Assembly (NCBI RefSeq): GCF_042453785.1 | Contig: NC_091671.1 | Coordinates: 11,354,001 to 11,418,000 of the forward strand | DNA length: 64,000 nucleotides | DNA from: Malus domestica | Lineage: Eukaryota; Streptophyta; Magnoliopsida; Rosales; Rosaceae | Direction of reading: 5' to 3' | Shown: positions 1-11,107 of the stretch, piece after piece | Layout: every line of letters begins with the position of its first letter | How positions within the stretch are numbered: the first letter of the stretch is position 1 | Program-made: the position numbers and the translations under genes | Notes under the pieces: model-generated | What the model was told of the DNA's origin: nothing | The model's input: only the letters and a program-made list of their open reading frames with translations | Databases searched by the model: none

Positions 1-32
1 AATCCAGACCATTCTCCTCCAATGTTTGACAG

Positions 33-311
33 GGGATGGACGATAAGGTTGTCCCACCATCGATGACTGATTTCGTTCACCGGATTTTACCAGGAGCTGC
101 GGTACATAAGCTTCCATACGAGGGCCATTTCACCTACATCTACTTTTGTGATGAATGCCATAGACATATATTCACTACACTCTTTGGAACACCACAAGGG
201 CCGCTGAACTTCACAGCAGAAGTGGATGAAACACCTCTTGAAGGTGATACTGAAGAGCAGGAAGAAGAGGTAAAGCTTGGTGATTCTGTTCCGGCACTAG
301 CCGAGGCATGA
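33..311 (+). CDS. Alpha/beta-hydrolase family protein, last exon (partial)
   Basis: The exon follows a 3' splice site (TTTGACAG ending at 32), and the reading frame opens GGG ATG GAC GAT. It encodes a C-terminal stretch of about 92 residues ending at TGA 309-311. The stretch GMDDKVVP, then VHRILPGAAVHKLP, then the histidine in YEGHFTY, looks like the end of a plant alpha/beta-hydrolase: the Asp of the DxxVxP loop and the catalytic-type His near the C-terminus. The acidic tail (EEQEEEVK) is low complexity. The rest of the gene, including the nucleophile Ser, lies upstream of the window. The substrate cannot be told. The ATG at 36 is internal to the protein, not a start. This is the only host coding piece here with no visible damage. 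Confidence 0.7.
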   Translation, partial: GMDDKVVPPSMTDFVHRILPGAAVHKLPYEGHFTYIYFCDECHRHIFTTLFGTPQGPLNFTAEVDETPLEGDTEEQEEEVKLGDSVPALAEA

Positions 312-599
312 TTGCTCTAGTTTACTTCAGAGAGGTACAATGTATATATCATAGGGTTACTACGTTACTCTCGTAGAGCGGAAAAAATAAAACAGAAAGG
401 ATAGAGAGAAAAGAAAGAAAAGTTAAAAGCATCGTGTTAATTCTCTTGCTCAGAGTTTTGGGATGTTATTAGGGGGTTTCCGGCGGAGTATGTCTTTGGG
501 AGGAACTGTTGGTCAAGAACAAAAATATACAAAGAAATCATATCGTTCTGAATTTCAATCGGGTGCTCAAATTTTCGTTCATTCAGTGCCTCCAAATGA
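312..599 (+). other. 3' untranslated and downstream region of the hydrolase gene
   Basis: This non-coding stretch follows the hydrolase stop. It holds an AATAAA-type polyadenylation signal at 386-391 within a purine-rich run. No other gene or repeat is recognised before the PPR remnant. Confidence 0.5.
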
Positions 600-972
600 T
601 TGATTGTGTTCTTCTTCTATCATTTCTCCCGCCCGCTCTCACTTCTTGAGCTAACCCTAACCGCTCGGGTAATGCACGAATCCTATCGTTATTTCCTGAT
701 TAATATGTATGCTGCTTATGCCTCGTTGGCGGCTTTCAATGTGTTCGACGAAATCCCGCAGGGGAATTCTGTCACTTGGAATGTCATGATACATGGTTTG
801 GCAAATGGGGGGAGCTTAAATTGGCTCGGTCGGAGCCTACTGTTGTGTCGTGTACTGCTATTATTGATGCGTACTCGAGCATGAATCAGCCCCAGGAGGG
901 TGTCGCTTTGTTTCGGAAAATGGTTGTTGAAGATCTTATTGAACCTACTCGGATTACACTTCTAGTCTTCTT
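600..972 (+). pseudogene. PLS-class PPR gene fragment, frameshifted
   Basis: Two overlapping frames together resemble a mitochondrial PLS-type pentatricopeptide repeat protein. The first frame has the motif FNVFDEIPQGNSVTWNVMI followed by HGLANG. The second continues GELKLARS, PTVVSCTAIIDAYSSM and GVALFRKM. The switch falls at a run of six G (807-812), consistent with one extra base. Only about three PPR motifs survive. There is no upstream start with a targeting leader and no E/DYW tail. Around 973 the sequence joins the downstream flank of an RFL gene, so the locus is truncated by rearrangement. It is distinct from the RFL copies, which are on the other strand and are P-class. Confidence 0.65.
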
Positions 973-1777
973 CTCCAACAGATTTCATCATCTTAAAAGA
1001 GTAACATAAAAGTTGCTCTACCACTTGATAAATTCAATTAATAACACATATCATAAGTCACTAGGCGATGCATGAATGAATGGCTACCTGAACTGGACTC
1101 GGCAATTTCATCATGCCAACAAAGTGGGATTCACTTTATCCTTGGACAATAAATTAATGACCAACTCCGTAGTTGATGCATCTGTAGAAAAACCCCTCTC
1201 CACCATTTCTTCAATAAGCCTCACAGCCGTTGAAGTCTCGTTGTTATTGATAAGCCCTCAGATAATTCTGTTGTACATGCAACCATATGCCCTCAGATAA
1301 TTTTGTTGTACATGCAACCATATGAAGAACAACCTTTCTCTTCCATTTCCCTTAGCAAGTTTTCCGCTTCCCTTGTTAGCCTCCCTTTACATAATCCACG
1401 AATCATTATAGTATATGTCTTGACATTAGGCTGAATTCCTTTTAACGATAAACGATGAAAGAGATCCCATGCATATTCAACTTTTTCAGCTCTGCACAAA
1501 CCTTAAATAAGAATAGTGCAAGTTACAATATCAAAATCCAACTTCTTTCCCTCCATCTCTTCCAACAATTCAATTGCCTTGGGAAATTGTTTCTTTTTAC
1601 AAAGGTCATGCAATAAAATAGAATAAGTTTGAATGTTTGGAAGTTGACCACAAGCTTGCATTTGAGAGAACAAGTTATGTGCATCTTGGGTACTCCCCAT
1701 CTTGTAAAGCCCATCTATAAGAGTGTTATAAGTAATAGTATATTCATAAATTAGAAGCAAATCTAGGGTTTGTAAAA
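973..1777 (-). pseudogene. RFL-type P-class PPR, copy 1: 3' fragment
   Basis: On the minus strand this encodes the C-terminal repeats of the same PPR protein that is nearly complete at 24.4-26.0 kb. Recognisable motifs are TYNTLIDGLYKMG, NLFSQMQACGQLPNIQTYS, AIELLEEMEGKKLDFDIVT, EYAWDLF and NVKTYTIMIRGLCKG. The reading frame is broken several times, and a short direct duplication around 1250-1320 disturbs the last repeats. The downstream flank (973-1110) matches the flanks of copies 2 and 3. The 5' half is missing because the copia remnant begins at about 1778. Confidence 0.75.
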
Positions 1778-1941
1778 CCCTACTCATGTAGAAAAAAAAA
1801 GAAGGGAAAATTGGACATGGTGTGACACATCCACCGCACCACCACTGTGCACCACTGTCAGCAAGGTCGCTGGCCTGAAGCCCAGCTGACCATCACAGCA
1901 ATCAGGCCTCGGCCTGGGGTCAATCTTGACAGGGCCTGAAG

Positions 1942-2196
1942 TGTTGAATATATCAGTCCACCTCATCATTCCAGCTCATCAATAGTTAGTTAGGCTGTTA
2001 TCAAATTAGTTAGTTAAATAGCTTAGGTTGTAAGCTAGTCATGATGGCTATATAAACTGTATTCTCATAGTTGTAAAGATTAATTCAGTATCAATGTAAT
2101 CAATTACTTTCTCTCTTTCTCTTCTTCCCTTCTCTCTCTTCTTCTTCGATACATGCTCTTTCTGCATTTCTGTGTCTTTCTACATTTCTGTTAATA
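1942..2196 (+). repeat. Left LTR of the short LTR element
   Basis: This 255-bp direct repeat has a TATATAAA box at 2049-2056 and a long CT-rich tract (about 2107-2145) downstream of it, a usual LTR promoter layout. It ends TTAATA just before the primer-binding site. Confidence 0.9.
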
Positions 2197-2619
2197 TGGT
2201 ATCATCGCCATGGATGATCTTTTGACTTCCGCTGTAGTACCTCTGATGGGTAGCTGATCTTTGTGTAAGGTTGATGATGATGTTTTGCTGTTCTTGGGAG
2301 GCTTCGATACTTGTCTATGGAGTTTTCGTTGGTGATGAAGATCTGTGCGCTCCAGGTGTTTGATAATTTGTGTCAGCCAATTGCCGGAGTTTGCGAGGAT
2401 TCTGGTATAGGTGTGTCATCGCTGGAGGTCGGTTCTTGGTGATTTGTTGCTTTTCCGTTGTGGGTGAACAAGTTTTTCTTCGTACAAGCTTGGATGTTCG
2501 AGTGCGTTTTCTGGGTTTCAAGATTCAAGTTCTCAGGTTTTGTTTCTGATTACTAGTTTTCTTTCCTGCATATCAACTATTGTGATAATGTCTCACTGAG
2601 AATTTTGTTGGGAATTTCG

Positions 2620-3150
2620 GAAGTGTCAAGGCCAATCGCCGTATACTTCAGATTTGTGAAGAGTTCAAGGTCGAATGTCATATTTGAGAATCTTTAAGGC
2701 CAATTGTCATTTCTCAGTTGCTATAAAATTGTTGATTGTATTTCCCTAAGGCCGATTGCCGGGATTTTATGTTGTCTAAAAGATTGTCTGTTAATTGGGT
2801 TCTCTGTGATTGTATGCTGTACTCCCTTAAGGCCAATTGCCGGAGTATAAAGCTGTCTGAAAGTTGTTTTCTGTTTGTTGGGATAGAGAGGCCGATAGCC
2901 ATTTCCCTTTTATGTTTCACTTCAGAAAGGCCGATAGCCAGAAGTGTGTGTAGAACATTAACTGATTTAGAAGAATATGAAGGCCGATTGCCATTTCTTC
3001 TAAGAGAAAGATTGTTTAGTAGGATTTGAAGGTCGATTGCCATTGTTGAAAGATTGCTGAAAGATTGAATCTTTGATTCATTATTGGGTATTGTTTGATT
3101 GTTTGTTGGGTATTGTACACTCAAGAAGGCCGATTGCCAAGAGTGTCTTA
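2620..3150 (+). repeat. Dispersed short repeats GGCC(G/A)AT(T/A)GCC inside the short LTR element
   Basis: At least ten copies of an 11-base word, AAGGCCGATTGCC or a close variant, recur at irregular 30-90 base spacing between the two LTRs. They alternate with short palindromic flanks: the bases before each word tend to be complementary to those after it, as in GGGATTT...AAGGCC...GGGATTTT. The function is unknown. RNA structure or packaging is possible but is inference. Confidence 0.7.
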
Positions 3151-3529
3151 GTTCAAGATTCTGCAAAGTTGTTCATATTCTATCTGCAAAAGTGATGTGT
3201 GATGATAATGGGATGAGCAACCTGTTTTAGTTTTGGCAAGTTTGAAAGGATGATAACTATATGTGGTTGTACCTTATCGCAAAAGAAAACAGTAGCTACA
3301 GAGGTGTAGAAATCAGTTTGAGGGGCTGAAATTCTTTGGGAAGTTGATGGATGAGTATGAAATTGCATCGTTCTTAAGTAATTTTCAATGCTTGCAAGCC
3401 ATGGAGGATTAATTGGTGAGGAGCAGCAGAGCTAGGAGTATATGGACAAGAAAGACTTCCTAAGTTCTACATTTCTCAAAGCACTCATTCAATCTCCAAA
3501 TGGGAAACCCAGTTGAGATTGAGGGGGGA

Positions 3530-3784
3530 TGTTGAATATATCAGTCCACCTCATCATTCCAGCTCATCAATAGTTAGTTAGGCTGTTATCAAATTAGTTA
3601 GTTAAATAGCTTAGGTTGTAAGCTAGTCATGATGGCTATATAAACTGTATTCTCATAGTTGTAAAGATTAATTCAGTATCAATGTAATCAATTACTTTCT
3701 CTCTTTCTCTTCTTCCCTTCTCTCTCTTCTTCTTCGATACATGCTCTTTCTGCATTTCTGTGTCTTTCTACATTTCTGTTAATA
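3530..3784 (+). repeat. Right LTR of the short LTR element
   Basis: This 255-bp copy shows no difference from the left LTR on reading base by base. It is followed directly by the TGAAG target duplicate. Confidence 0.9.
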
Positions 3785-4624
3785 TGAAGCCTACGCGCCA
3801 CCAAACTATCTTGGCCTAACTACCAGCAAGCTTTTATGCTTGCTGGGCCTTTTGTTGCCCCAGCCTGCAGCCATCCAACCAGCCCAGTTGGCTGGGTCTT
3901 TTCCCCAGCCTAAAGATAAAGGCTCCAGCTTTAGCTGGGCTTCCCATGAGCTAGCCTACAAGCGAGCGTCTGTTGGGCCTGAACCCGTGCCACCACCATC
4001 GGCCTAACACACCAGCCTTTACGGCTGGGCTTACCCTCTGGACCCGTGACCTGCAACCCACTTCCGAGCTCTTTTGCTCACGACACCTAGCCCAATTTTG
4101 GGCTATGGTATTTTCGACCCAATGATATTATTTTAGTATTATTTTGCTTCTATAATCGACCCCGTATGGCCCCATTTATTGAATTAATTAAAAGTGACAT
4201 GTAGTCCATTAATCTGATAATGAATCCAAAATTATTGACCTAAAGATAACTTTTGGACATTAACGATTCAATAATTTATTTTTATACTTTGAACCGTTGA
4301 CACACTTTCGTAGTAACGAAGCTCTCACACTTGAGTTCCCGAAGAACCTCAAACCCATTATATTTTAATTAATATATTGCATTATGTGTTTATGGCAAGA
4401 ACCTCTCATTATGAACTAATCGTTCATAAAACTAAGTTGAACTTGTAGTTTCAAATTTAGTGCCTTTGAAACTTGAAGTTTTCATTCAAAACATACCACA
4501 TGAAACCTGTAGTTTTCATGCATAAATTAAACCAATACATGTCTATAGAACCTGTATGTTCTACGATATATGTCTATGGCTTACCATATGACTAATCACG
4601 TTTTTTCCCTCTGTTTTAGGGACA

Positions 4625-7600
4625 TGTCGAACTTAAACAAGCTCAATTTCTCCGCTTTAGAAGTCTCTGGAAGAAACTATTTAAAGTGGGTTCAAGATGT
4701 GAAACTCCATCTAACTACAAAAGGGTATTAGAGCCACCATCGAGGCACCCGTCCCCGACAAACTTGTTGACAAAGCTCAGAAGGCTAATGAAATGATCTT
4801 CAGTCGAAGACACATCCATGATGCACTGCAGATCGAGTACCTCACTGAGGAGGACCCACGCACCTTCTGGCTTGCTCTGGCCGCTTGTTTCGATCGCCAG
4901 AAAGACATATACTTGCCTGAAGCAAGACACGACTGGCAGCATCTTCGCTTCCATGACGTTAAGTCATGAATGAATACAATTCTGAAGTTTGTAAAATCCG
5001 TTCACTGCTGAAATTTTGCAAAGTGGAACCAACCAAATCAAATCTCCTGGAGAAAACCTATTCGACCTTCCATGCCACCAATATTGTCCTGCAGTAACAA
5101 TATAGGGCACATAAATTTACCAAGTTTTTGGATTTGATCTCTGTTTTACTTCTCGCTGAAAAACAGAACCATCTTTTGATGAAGAATCATCAAGCTCAAC
5201 CCATTAGCTCAAACACCACGTTTGAAGCTTATGTGACTAATTCTAGCAGCCATAAACGACAAAAGAATCATCGTGGCTGTGGCAATAGGCAACAAGCCCC
5301 ATCACGGGCCCAAGGTTTAGCCTGCTTCTCCTGAACTAGACATGTGCTACCGATGTGGATCAAGGGATCATTGGTCACACGTATGCCAAGCTTCCCCTGA
5401 GGCTATTGCCAAGTATCATTCCCGTCATGAGTCTAACTTTGCACATGTGGATCATCCGGAAGATGCTACTATATCAATGTAGATATTGAATTTTCAGGAG
5501 GCATCAACTCATATGGATGAATAAATTAGACATGTTTTAGGGTGTTTACCCCTAGTGGCCGAACCCACTAGGAGTGGCAAGCCCCTACCCTCTATTTTTC
5601 TAGGTTTATGATTTAATTTTGAACAATTTGTCTAAGTATTTGGAATAATTTGTTTGGTTTTGGTTTGTTTTGAATTATGGATTGTTATTTGAATGGATAT
5701 TATTTTCTCGAATTGCTTAATTGAACGAATGAACTTATATGTATGCATGTGACCAATTAAATCAATTTATTTCTAGGTATGTCTAGTGGGGAAGTTAGTT
5801 ATCTGGCAGATAGTGCAACCACGCACACCATATTACGTGAATGACACTATTTTACTAACTTAATACCCAATAAAGCTCATTTGACAACTCTTTCAGGCCC
5901 ATCCAACCTGATTGAAGGATAAGGAAAAACACGTATCATGTTGTCCAATGGTACTATCTTAACCATTAAGGAGGCACTCTATTCTCCACGTTCTGGAAGA
6001 ACGTTGCTGAGTTTTAAAGTTATTTGAGATAATCAATATCATATTGAAACCACTGAAGATAATGGTTCTGAATATCTTTGTATCACTTCGAACGAATATG
6101 GCTAGAAGCGTATTCATGAGAAGTTGGAACGTTAGCCGAGTGGGTTGTACATCACAACCATTTGCGGCATAGAAGCCCATACTGTGGCCGACCCTATGCC
6201 TAAGTTCCAGGACACTTTGTTGCTTTGACGTGACCGTTTGGGACATCCTGGATGTAACATGATGCGCCATATCCTCAACTCTTCACACGGGGCATAAGTT
6301 ACATCTCTATGTTGGAGTTCCGCCATACAATTTTTGTTCTTTAGGGAAGTTGAATACTCAACCTTCACATACAAAGATTATTCACGATCCCCCCTAAATT
6401 TCTTCAGAGGATTCAAGGGGACATTTGTGGATCTACGCAACCAACATGCGAACCATTTAGATACTTTATGGTGTTGGTTAATGTATCGACACCATGGTCA
6501 CATGTTTGCCTGTTGTCCACATGCAACACCGTGTTTGCTAAACTACTAGCTCAAATCATTAAGCTAAGGGCTTACCACCCTGATTATTCGATTAAGTCGA
6601 TTTGACTGGATAACGCTGGAAAGTTTACGTCACAGACTTTTGACAATTACTGCATGTCAGTAGGGACCCAAAACAGCATGACATAAGCTTTCATAAAGTG
6701 CCTTCAATTGATATCTCGGACTTTGGTTATGAAAACCAAATTGCTGGTATCTACCTGGGGTTATGCAATATTGCACGTAGCTATGTTGGTCCACCTGAGG
6801 CCCACTACTACCCAACCACATTCACCGTTACAGTTGGTCACTGGATACGAGCCTGCATTTACGAGTGTTTGGGTGCACCAATTATGTGTCAATAGCGCCA
6901 CCACTACGTACTAAAATGGGTCATCAGAGAAAAATGGGAATCTATGTCTGTTATGATTCACCATCAATTGTTCGTTACTTAGAACCCTTGACAGGAGATC
7001 TCTTTACCGCATGTTTTATGGATTGTCACTTTGATGAGACAGTCTTCCCGTCGTTAAAGGGAGATAAGCATGCTAACGTTCCTGCAGAACGCCGCGAATT
7101 GTCGTGGTATGCTTCCACTATGTCTCATTTAGATCCCAGCACTGCCCAGTCTGAAACTGAGGTACTCTAAATTATAGATCTTCAGAGTATTGCTCAAAGC
7201 ATGCCAAATGCTTTTAATGATCTAGCAAAGGTGACAAGATCATAAATAGCTGCTGCAAACACACTTGCAATGATAGATGTACCTCAGATACATCAACAAC
7301 TCGCCTGGGATGGCTGGACCATCCTCGAAGGTGGGGAGGCCGCATATTCCATGCGGCAAGGTACATTGGTGGCTAGCCAATCATCTACTCCGACCTTGAA
7401 GTGTGGCAGACCCCTTGGTTTAAAGGATTCATAACCTCGGAATGGGAAAATGACACCAACTAGTGACCCTAGTTTGAATCCGACCATCACTCACTCATCT
7501 ATTCCAATGCATGAGTTTATTCTAGATTATGGTGATGTTTCAGATGAAACATGCTAGCCTCTTGAGAATTGTGAGATTTTGGTCCACTACGCAGTATTGG

Positions 7601-8895
7601 ATGAGGTTTGGAATAGGAATGAGATGATCATCGACGATGCATTTGCGTACTCAACAGCTACTGACATCATGCTTAGTGATGACATTGAACCATGTTCTAT
7701 CGATGAATGTCGACGTAAAACTGATTGGTTAAACTGGAAACAAGCAATCTAGGTCTAACTCGATTTGCTCGCGAAACGTAAAGTGTTTGGACTTATCGTT
7801 CCTACATCACCACGCGTGAAGCCTGTTGGCTACAAGTGGGTTTTCGTGAGGAAACGTAATAAGAATAATGAAATAGTGCAATACAAAGCATGCCTCGTAA
7901 TGCAAGGCTTCTTTCAGCGCCTTGGGATTGATTACGAGGAGACGTATTCTCTCGTAATGGACGTTATAACGTTTTGCTACCTTATCAGTTTGCTAGTTTC
8001 TGAAAAAACTGAATATACAACTTATGGACGTGGTAATCGCGTATCTCTCTCTATAAGGATCTAGATACAGAAATGTACATGAAAGTTCTAAAATGACTTC
8101 TATTGACTGGTTCAAATAGTTCTAGACCATGGAACACTCTCTCAATTAGGTTGAGGATGTCACTCTACGAATTGAAACAATCTGGGCGGATGTGGTATAA
8201 CCGTCTAAGTGAATATTTGACAAGTCAGGGGTTATGTGAACAACGAATAATGCCCATACGTGTTCATAAAGAAGTCACATTCCGGATTTGCAATCGTTGC
8301 AATTTATGTCGATGACATGAACCTCATCGGGACTCCCGCAGAGCTTAAGGAAATTGCTGCACACTTGAAATCATAATTTGAGATGAAGGATTTTGGGAAA
8401 ACTTGATACTATCTTGGCCTAGAGATCAAGCATTGTTTGGATGGAATCCTAGTACATCAATCGAACTACACCCAAAAGGTGTTGCATTGTTTTAATGAGG
8501 ATAAAGCGAAGCCTTCGAGTACACCTATGGTCATTCGGACTCTAGATGCTAAACGAGATCCCTTCTATCCTAAGGAGGATGAGGAAGAGATTTTGGAACC
8601 CGAAGTTCCTTACCTAAGTGCAATTGGGGCTTTATTGCACTTGGCTCAATACATTACACCCGACATCTCCTTCACTGTTAATATTTTGGTAAGATACAAC
8701 AATGCGCCCACACGCAGGCACTGGAATGGTGTTAAAGACATTTTCTGCTACCTCATCAGAACATTGAAGTTAAGCAAATCCATTCCCAGGACAACTTGAC
8801 CGATCTCTTCACCAAGTCATTGTCCAAGTTTACTTTTCATAAGCTCGTCCAAGGAATCAGTATGCGTAAATTATCTGAGTTGAATCGCTTGTAGT
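4625..8895 (+). other. Copia gag-pol coding remains
   Basis: Parts in order: gag start MSNLNKLNFSALEVSGRNYL near 4625; a CX2CX4HX4C-like knuckle (CYRCGSRDHWSHVC) near 5345; an aspartic protease word (LADSATTHT) near 5805; integrase-region remnants around 6230-7100; and reverse transcriptase from about 7765 (KPVGYKWVFVRKRN). The RT active-site word YVDDM is near 8307. YLSAIGALLHLA, near 8615, comes just ahead of the RNase H remnant. The region is broken in many places and is a fossil. Confidence 0.75.
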
Positions 8896-9250
8896 TTTCT
8901 TATTTAGAAGTTATGTCTAACTCATGGGAAGTATCTAAAAGCATACTCACATTATCTTAATGTACTCTTTTTTCCTACGATTGGGAACATTTTTCCCACT
9001 AGGTTTTTGCTACCTAACGAGGTTTTAATGAGGCACCCATCTTGGGATGATCATACTCCGTTGAGTTCACTACTTTCGTCCTGTTTGACGTTTGTTTTAG
9101 ACATTATGCATACTTCTCACTTTTCTCCTTAGTCTATGGGTTTTCCCCATGCCTTAGGTTTTACCATAGCAAGGTTTTGTGAGTTTTACTACAAATGCAT
9201 ACTTTCTTAAATTTGAGACTCTCATTCCTATTCCATTTCAGCTGGAGTTC

Positions 9251-10631
9251 ACTAGTATTGATTTTACATTATTTATGAATTATCAAGAATTGTTCGAATG
9301 ATTATAATCACTCCCTGTATCTATATAAGGATGGGAAATATCACCATAAGCTTCCAATACGAGGTATCTTGTACATGTGAAGTTATGATGATGTTTCAGT
9401 GACCATCGATCGACGCGACAAGTTAATCCACTTTCCTTGGGCTCAGATGGACTATATTTTAGACCATTTAGTAAAATTCCTCATTCTTGAAATTATCATA
9501 ATTCTTGGGCGTTTAGACCAGCGTTTATTCTGATGGGGATTCCATATTCACCTCTTTGTTCTGAAAGGTGTTCTAGTCAATCGTGGGTCCGTGTCTACCA
9601 TACTACACTTTGTACTAATCTTGAAACAAAGAAACTGTCTAAAGGAATTGCTCGGATATTGAAATGTAGTTGTGATCAGTAATTCTTCAATCACTCATCA
9701 AATACTCTACTAAACGAATCTTTACCGTTGGTGATTGAAAAATTGCTGAAGCTAATGTTGTAGTGAGATAGTATACATTAATTTCAGTTACCTTGTATTT
9801 GAGATTTGTTGGACTTATTTGACTCTCAAACTCTTGAGAGTTCTTTTAGCCTCTCGACATATTGTTTTTGCTAAATTCGGGAGGAATTTAATATGAAGAT
9901 GCTCGCTAAGGCGTTGTGGGCTACATTGTACGACTATGTGGTACGTTTGTCACTCTAGTATCTCACGATGCGTGATTCACTTCCAAGCATTGGAAAGTCT
10001 TCTTGAAGGCTATGAATACGAAGTTGTTACCCGGTACTACACTTTATCCTTGGATTGATGGTTAGTATTAACGAACTACACAGACCTTTGTGTACGTGTT
10101 GCATTTTTCTTTGTTCTGCATACATTGGTGGGTTTGCAACAGACATTTATTTTATTAGGGTTATGTGTAATTGCGGTTACACTTTTGATTTTTGGGAATG
10201 ACACAGTTTAAGACATTGTAAGGAGACTTCATGTACAATGCATAATTGGCAGGTGAGTATTACGAACATGTATCTAAATGTTTGAGATTATGATATAGAA
10301 AATTTGATATTATCACGATGTTGCCCGAAAGGGCAGTTTGCGAGGCTTTGACCAAATGATTTATGTGTATTTCTCAATGGGGGGGGCATGATGGTAATGT
10401 TGCACCCTCGGGATTTGTTACTTATACGTTTAGTTATTTATTTATTATTTGGGCTTGATCCAAAGATACTACATACATACCTTTGAAGTACAATACGCTA
10501 TGAATGCGTAGGTAAAATTTTTCTATGCTCAGTTTTGATTTCAGTACAATTATTTCTACTGTATTACATATATGTATTTGGACATTATATTTTTATGCGT
10601 CTATTTTGACCCTATGTTTTTATAAAACTAT
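9251..10631. other. AT-rich non-coding stretch between copia and Ty3 remnants
   Basis: No gene is seen. It includes a purine tract at about 10380-10390 (GGGGGGGC), which could be a polypurine tract of a degraded LTR element, and a TATATAAGG word near 9322. It is probably 3' sequence of the copia remnant followed by the 5'-truncated tail of the Ty3 element on its right. Confidence 0.4.
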
Positions 10632-10641
10632 TTGATTTTAG

Positions 10642-11107
10642 AGTAAATTGTAGCTATAGTCCATTAACTTTAACTCAATTGGAGCAATGGTCCCTCAACT
10701 AAAAAATTATTACCATTGGTCCCTCAACTCATCAAAACATGCATCTATGGTCCCTCAACTAAAAATCCATTACCATTGGTCCCTCAACTTTAATTCAACT
10801 GGGGAAATGATCCTTTAACTTTAACCCAATTGTAGCAAAGGTCCTTCCAACATAACTCGTTTTGACAAAAGTTTTGACATAGTTGGCAAAAAGAACCATA
10901 ATTACACACTTTGATGAGTTGAGGGACCCTAATTATATAAATGGTTATTCCAACATAACTTATTTTGACAATATTTTGACGAAATTGGTGAAAAGGACTA
11001 TAGCTACACATTTTGATAAGTTGAGGGATCAATAGTAATGGATTTTTAGTTGAGGGACCATTGCTCCAATTTGATTAAAGTTGAGGGACCATTACTACAA
11101 TTTACTC
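10642..11107. mobile_element. MITE with long terminal inverted repeats
   Basis: The left end starts AGTAAATTGTAGCTATAG, and the right end is its complement (ending CTACAATTTACTCT). Pairing extends about 65 bp with few mismatches and includes the word GGTCCCTCAACT, which recurs several times inside. A 10-bp direct repeat TTGATTTTAG abuts both ends (10632-10641 and 11108-11117). The exact TIR/TSD border is ambiguous by about 2 bases. A 9-10 bp duplication favours a Mutator-type MITE, but 8 bp (hAT) cannot be excluded. There is no coding capacity. Confidence 0.8.

Larger units (their letters stand above)
1942..3784 (+). mobile_element. Short non-autonomous LTR retroelement, whole-looking and young
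   Basis: Two 255-bp direct LTRs flank a 1.33 kb core. The element begins TGTTGAATATATCAG and is bounded by a 5-bp target duplication TGAAG (1937-1941 and 3785-3789). Immediately after the left LTR is TGGTATCATCGCC, a primer-binding site of the initiator-Met tRNA type. Immediately before the right LTR is a purine tract (GAGATTGAGGGGGGA). The core has no gag or pol coding capacity and contains many copies of a GGCCGATTGCC-like word. The LTRs read as identical by eye, so insertion is recent. It would have needed proteins supplied by a copia-type element. Confidence 0.9.
1778..9250 (+). mobile_element. Ty1/copia LTR retrotransposon remnant, interrupted by a younger LTR element
   Basis: This is a decayed copia element on the plus strand. 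The GC-rich leader (about 1800-1941 and 3790-4600) is rich in GGCCTG/CAGCC words and continues across the young insertion at 1942-3784. The coding parts come in copia order: gag, zinc knuckle, protease, integrase, reverse transcriptase and a short RNase H remnant. The end near 8895 reads LTDLFTKSL, typical of a copia C-terminus. A copia-type 3' untranslated tract follows. I could not define an LTR pair, so both ends are approximate. The element is heavily broken (many breaks) and looks old. Confidence 0.7.

Noticed and set aside
9320-9330. TATATAAGG as a promoter for a gene in 9.3-10.6 kb
   Set aside because: No coding frame or transcript-like structure follows. It is more likely part of degraded retroelement sequence.
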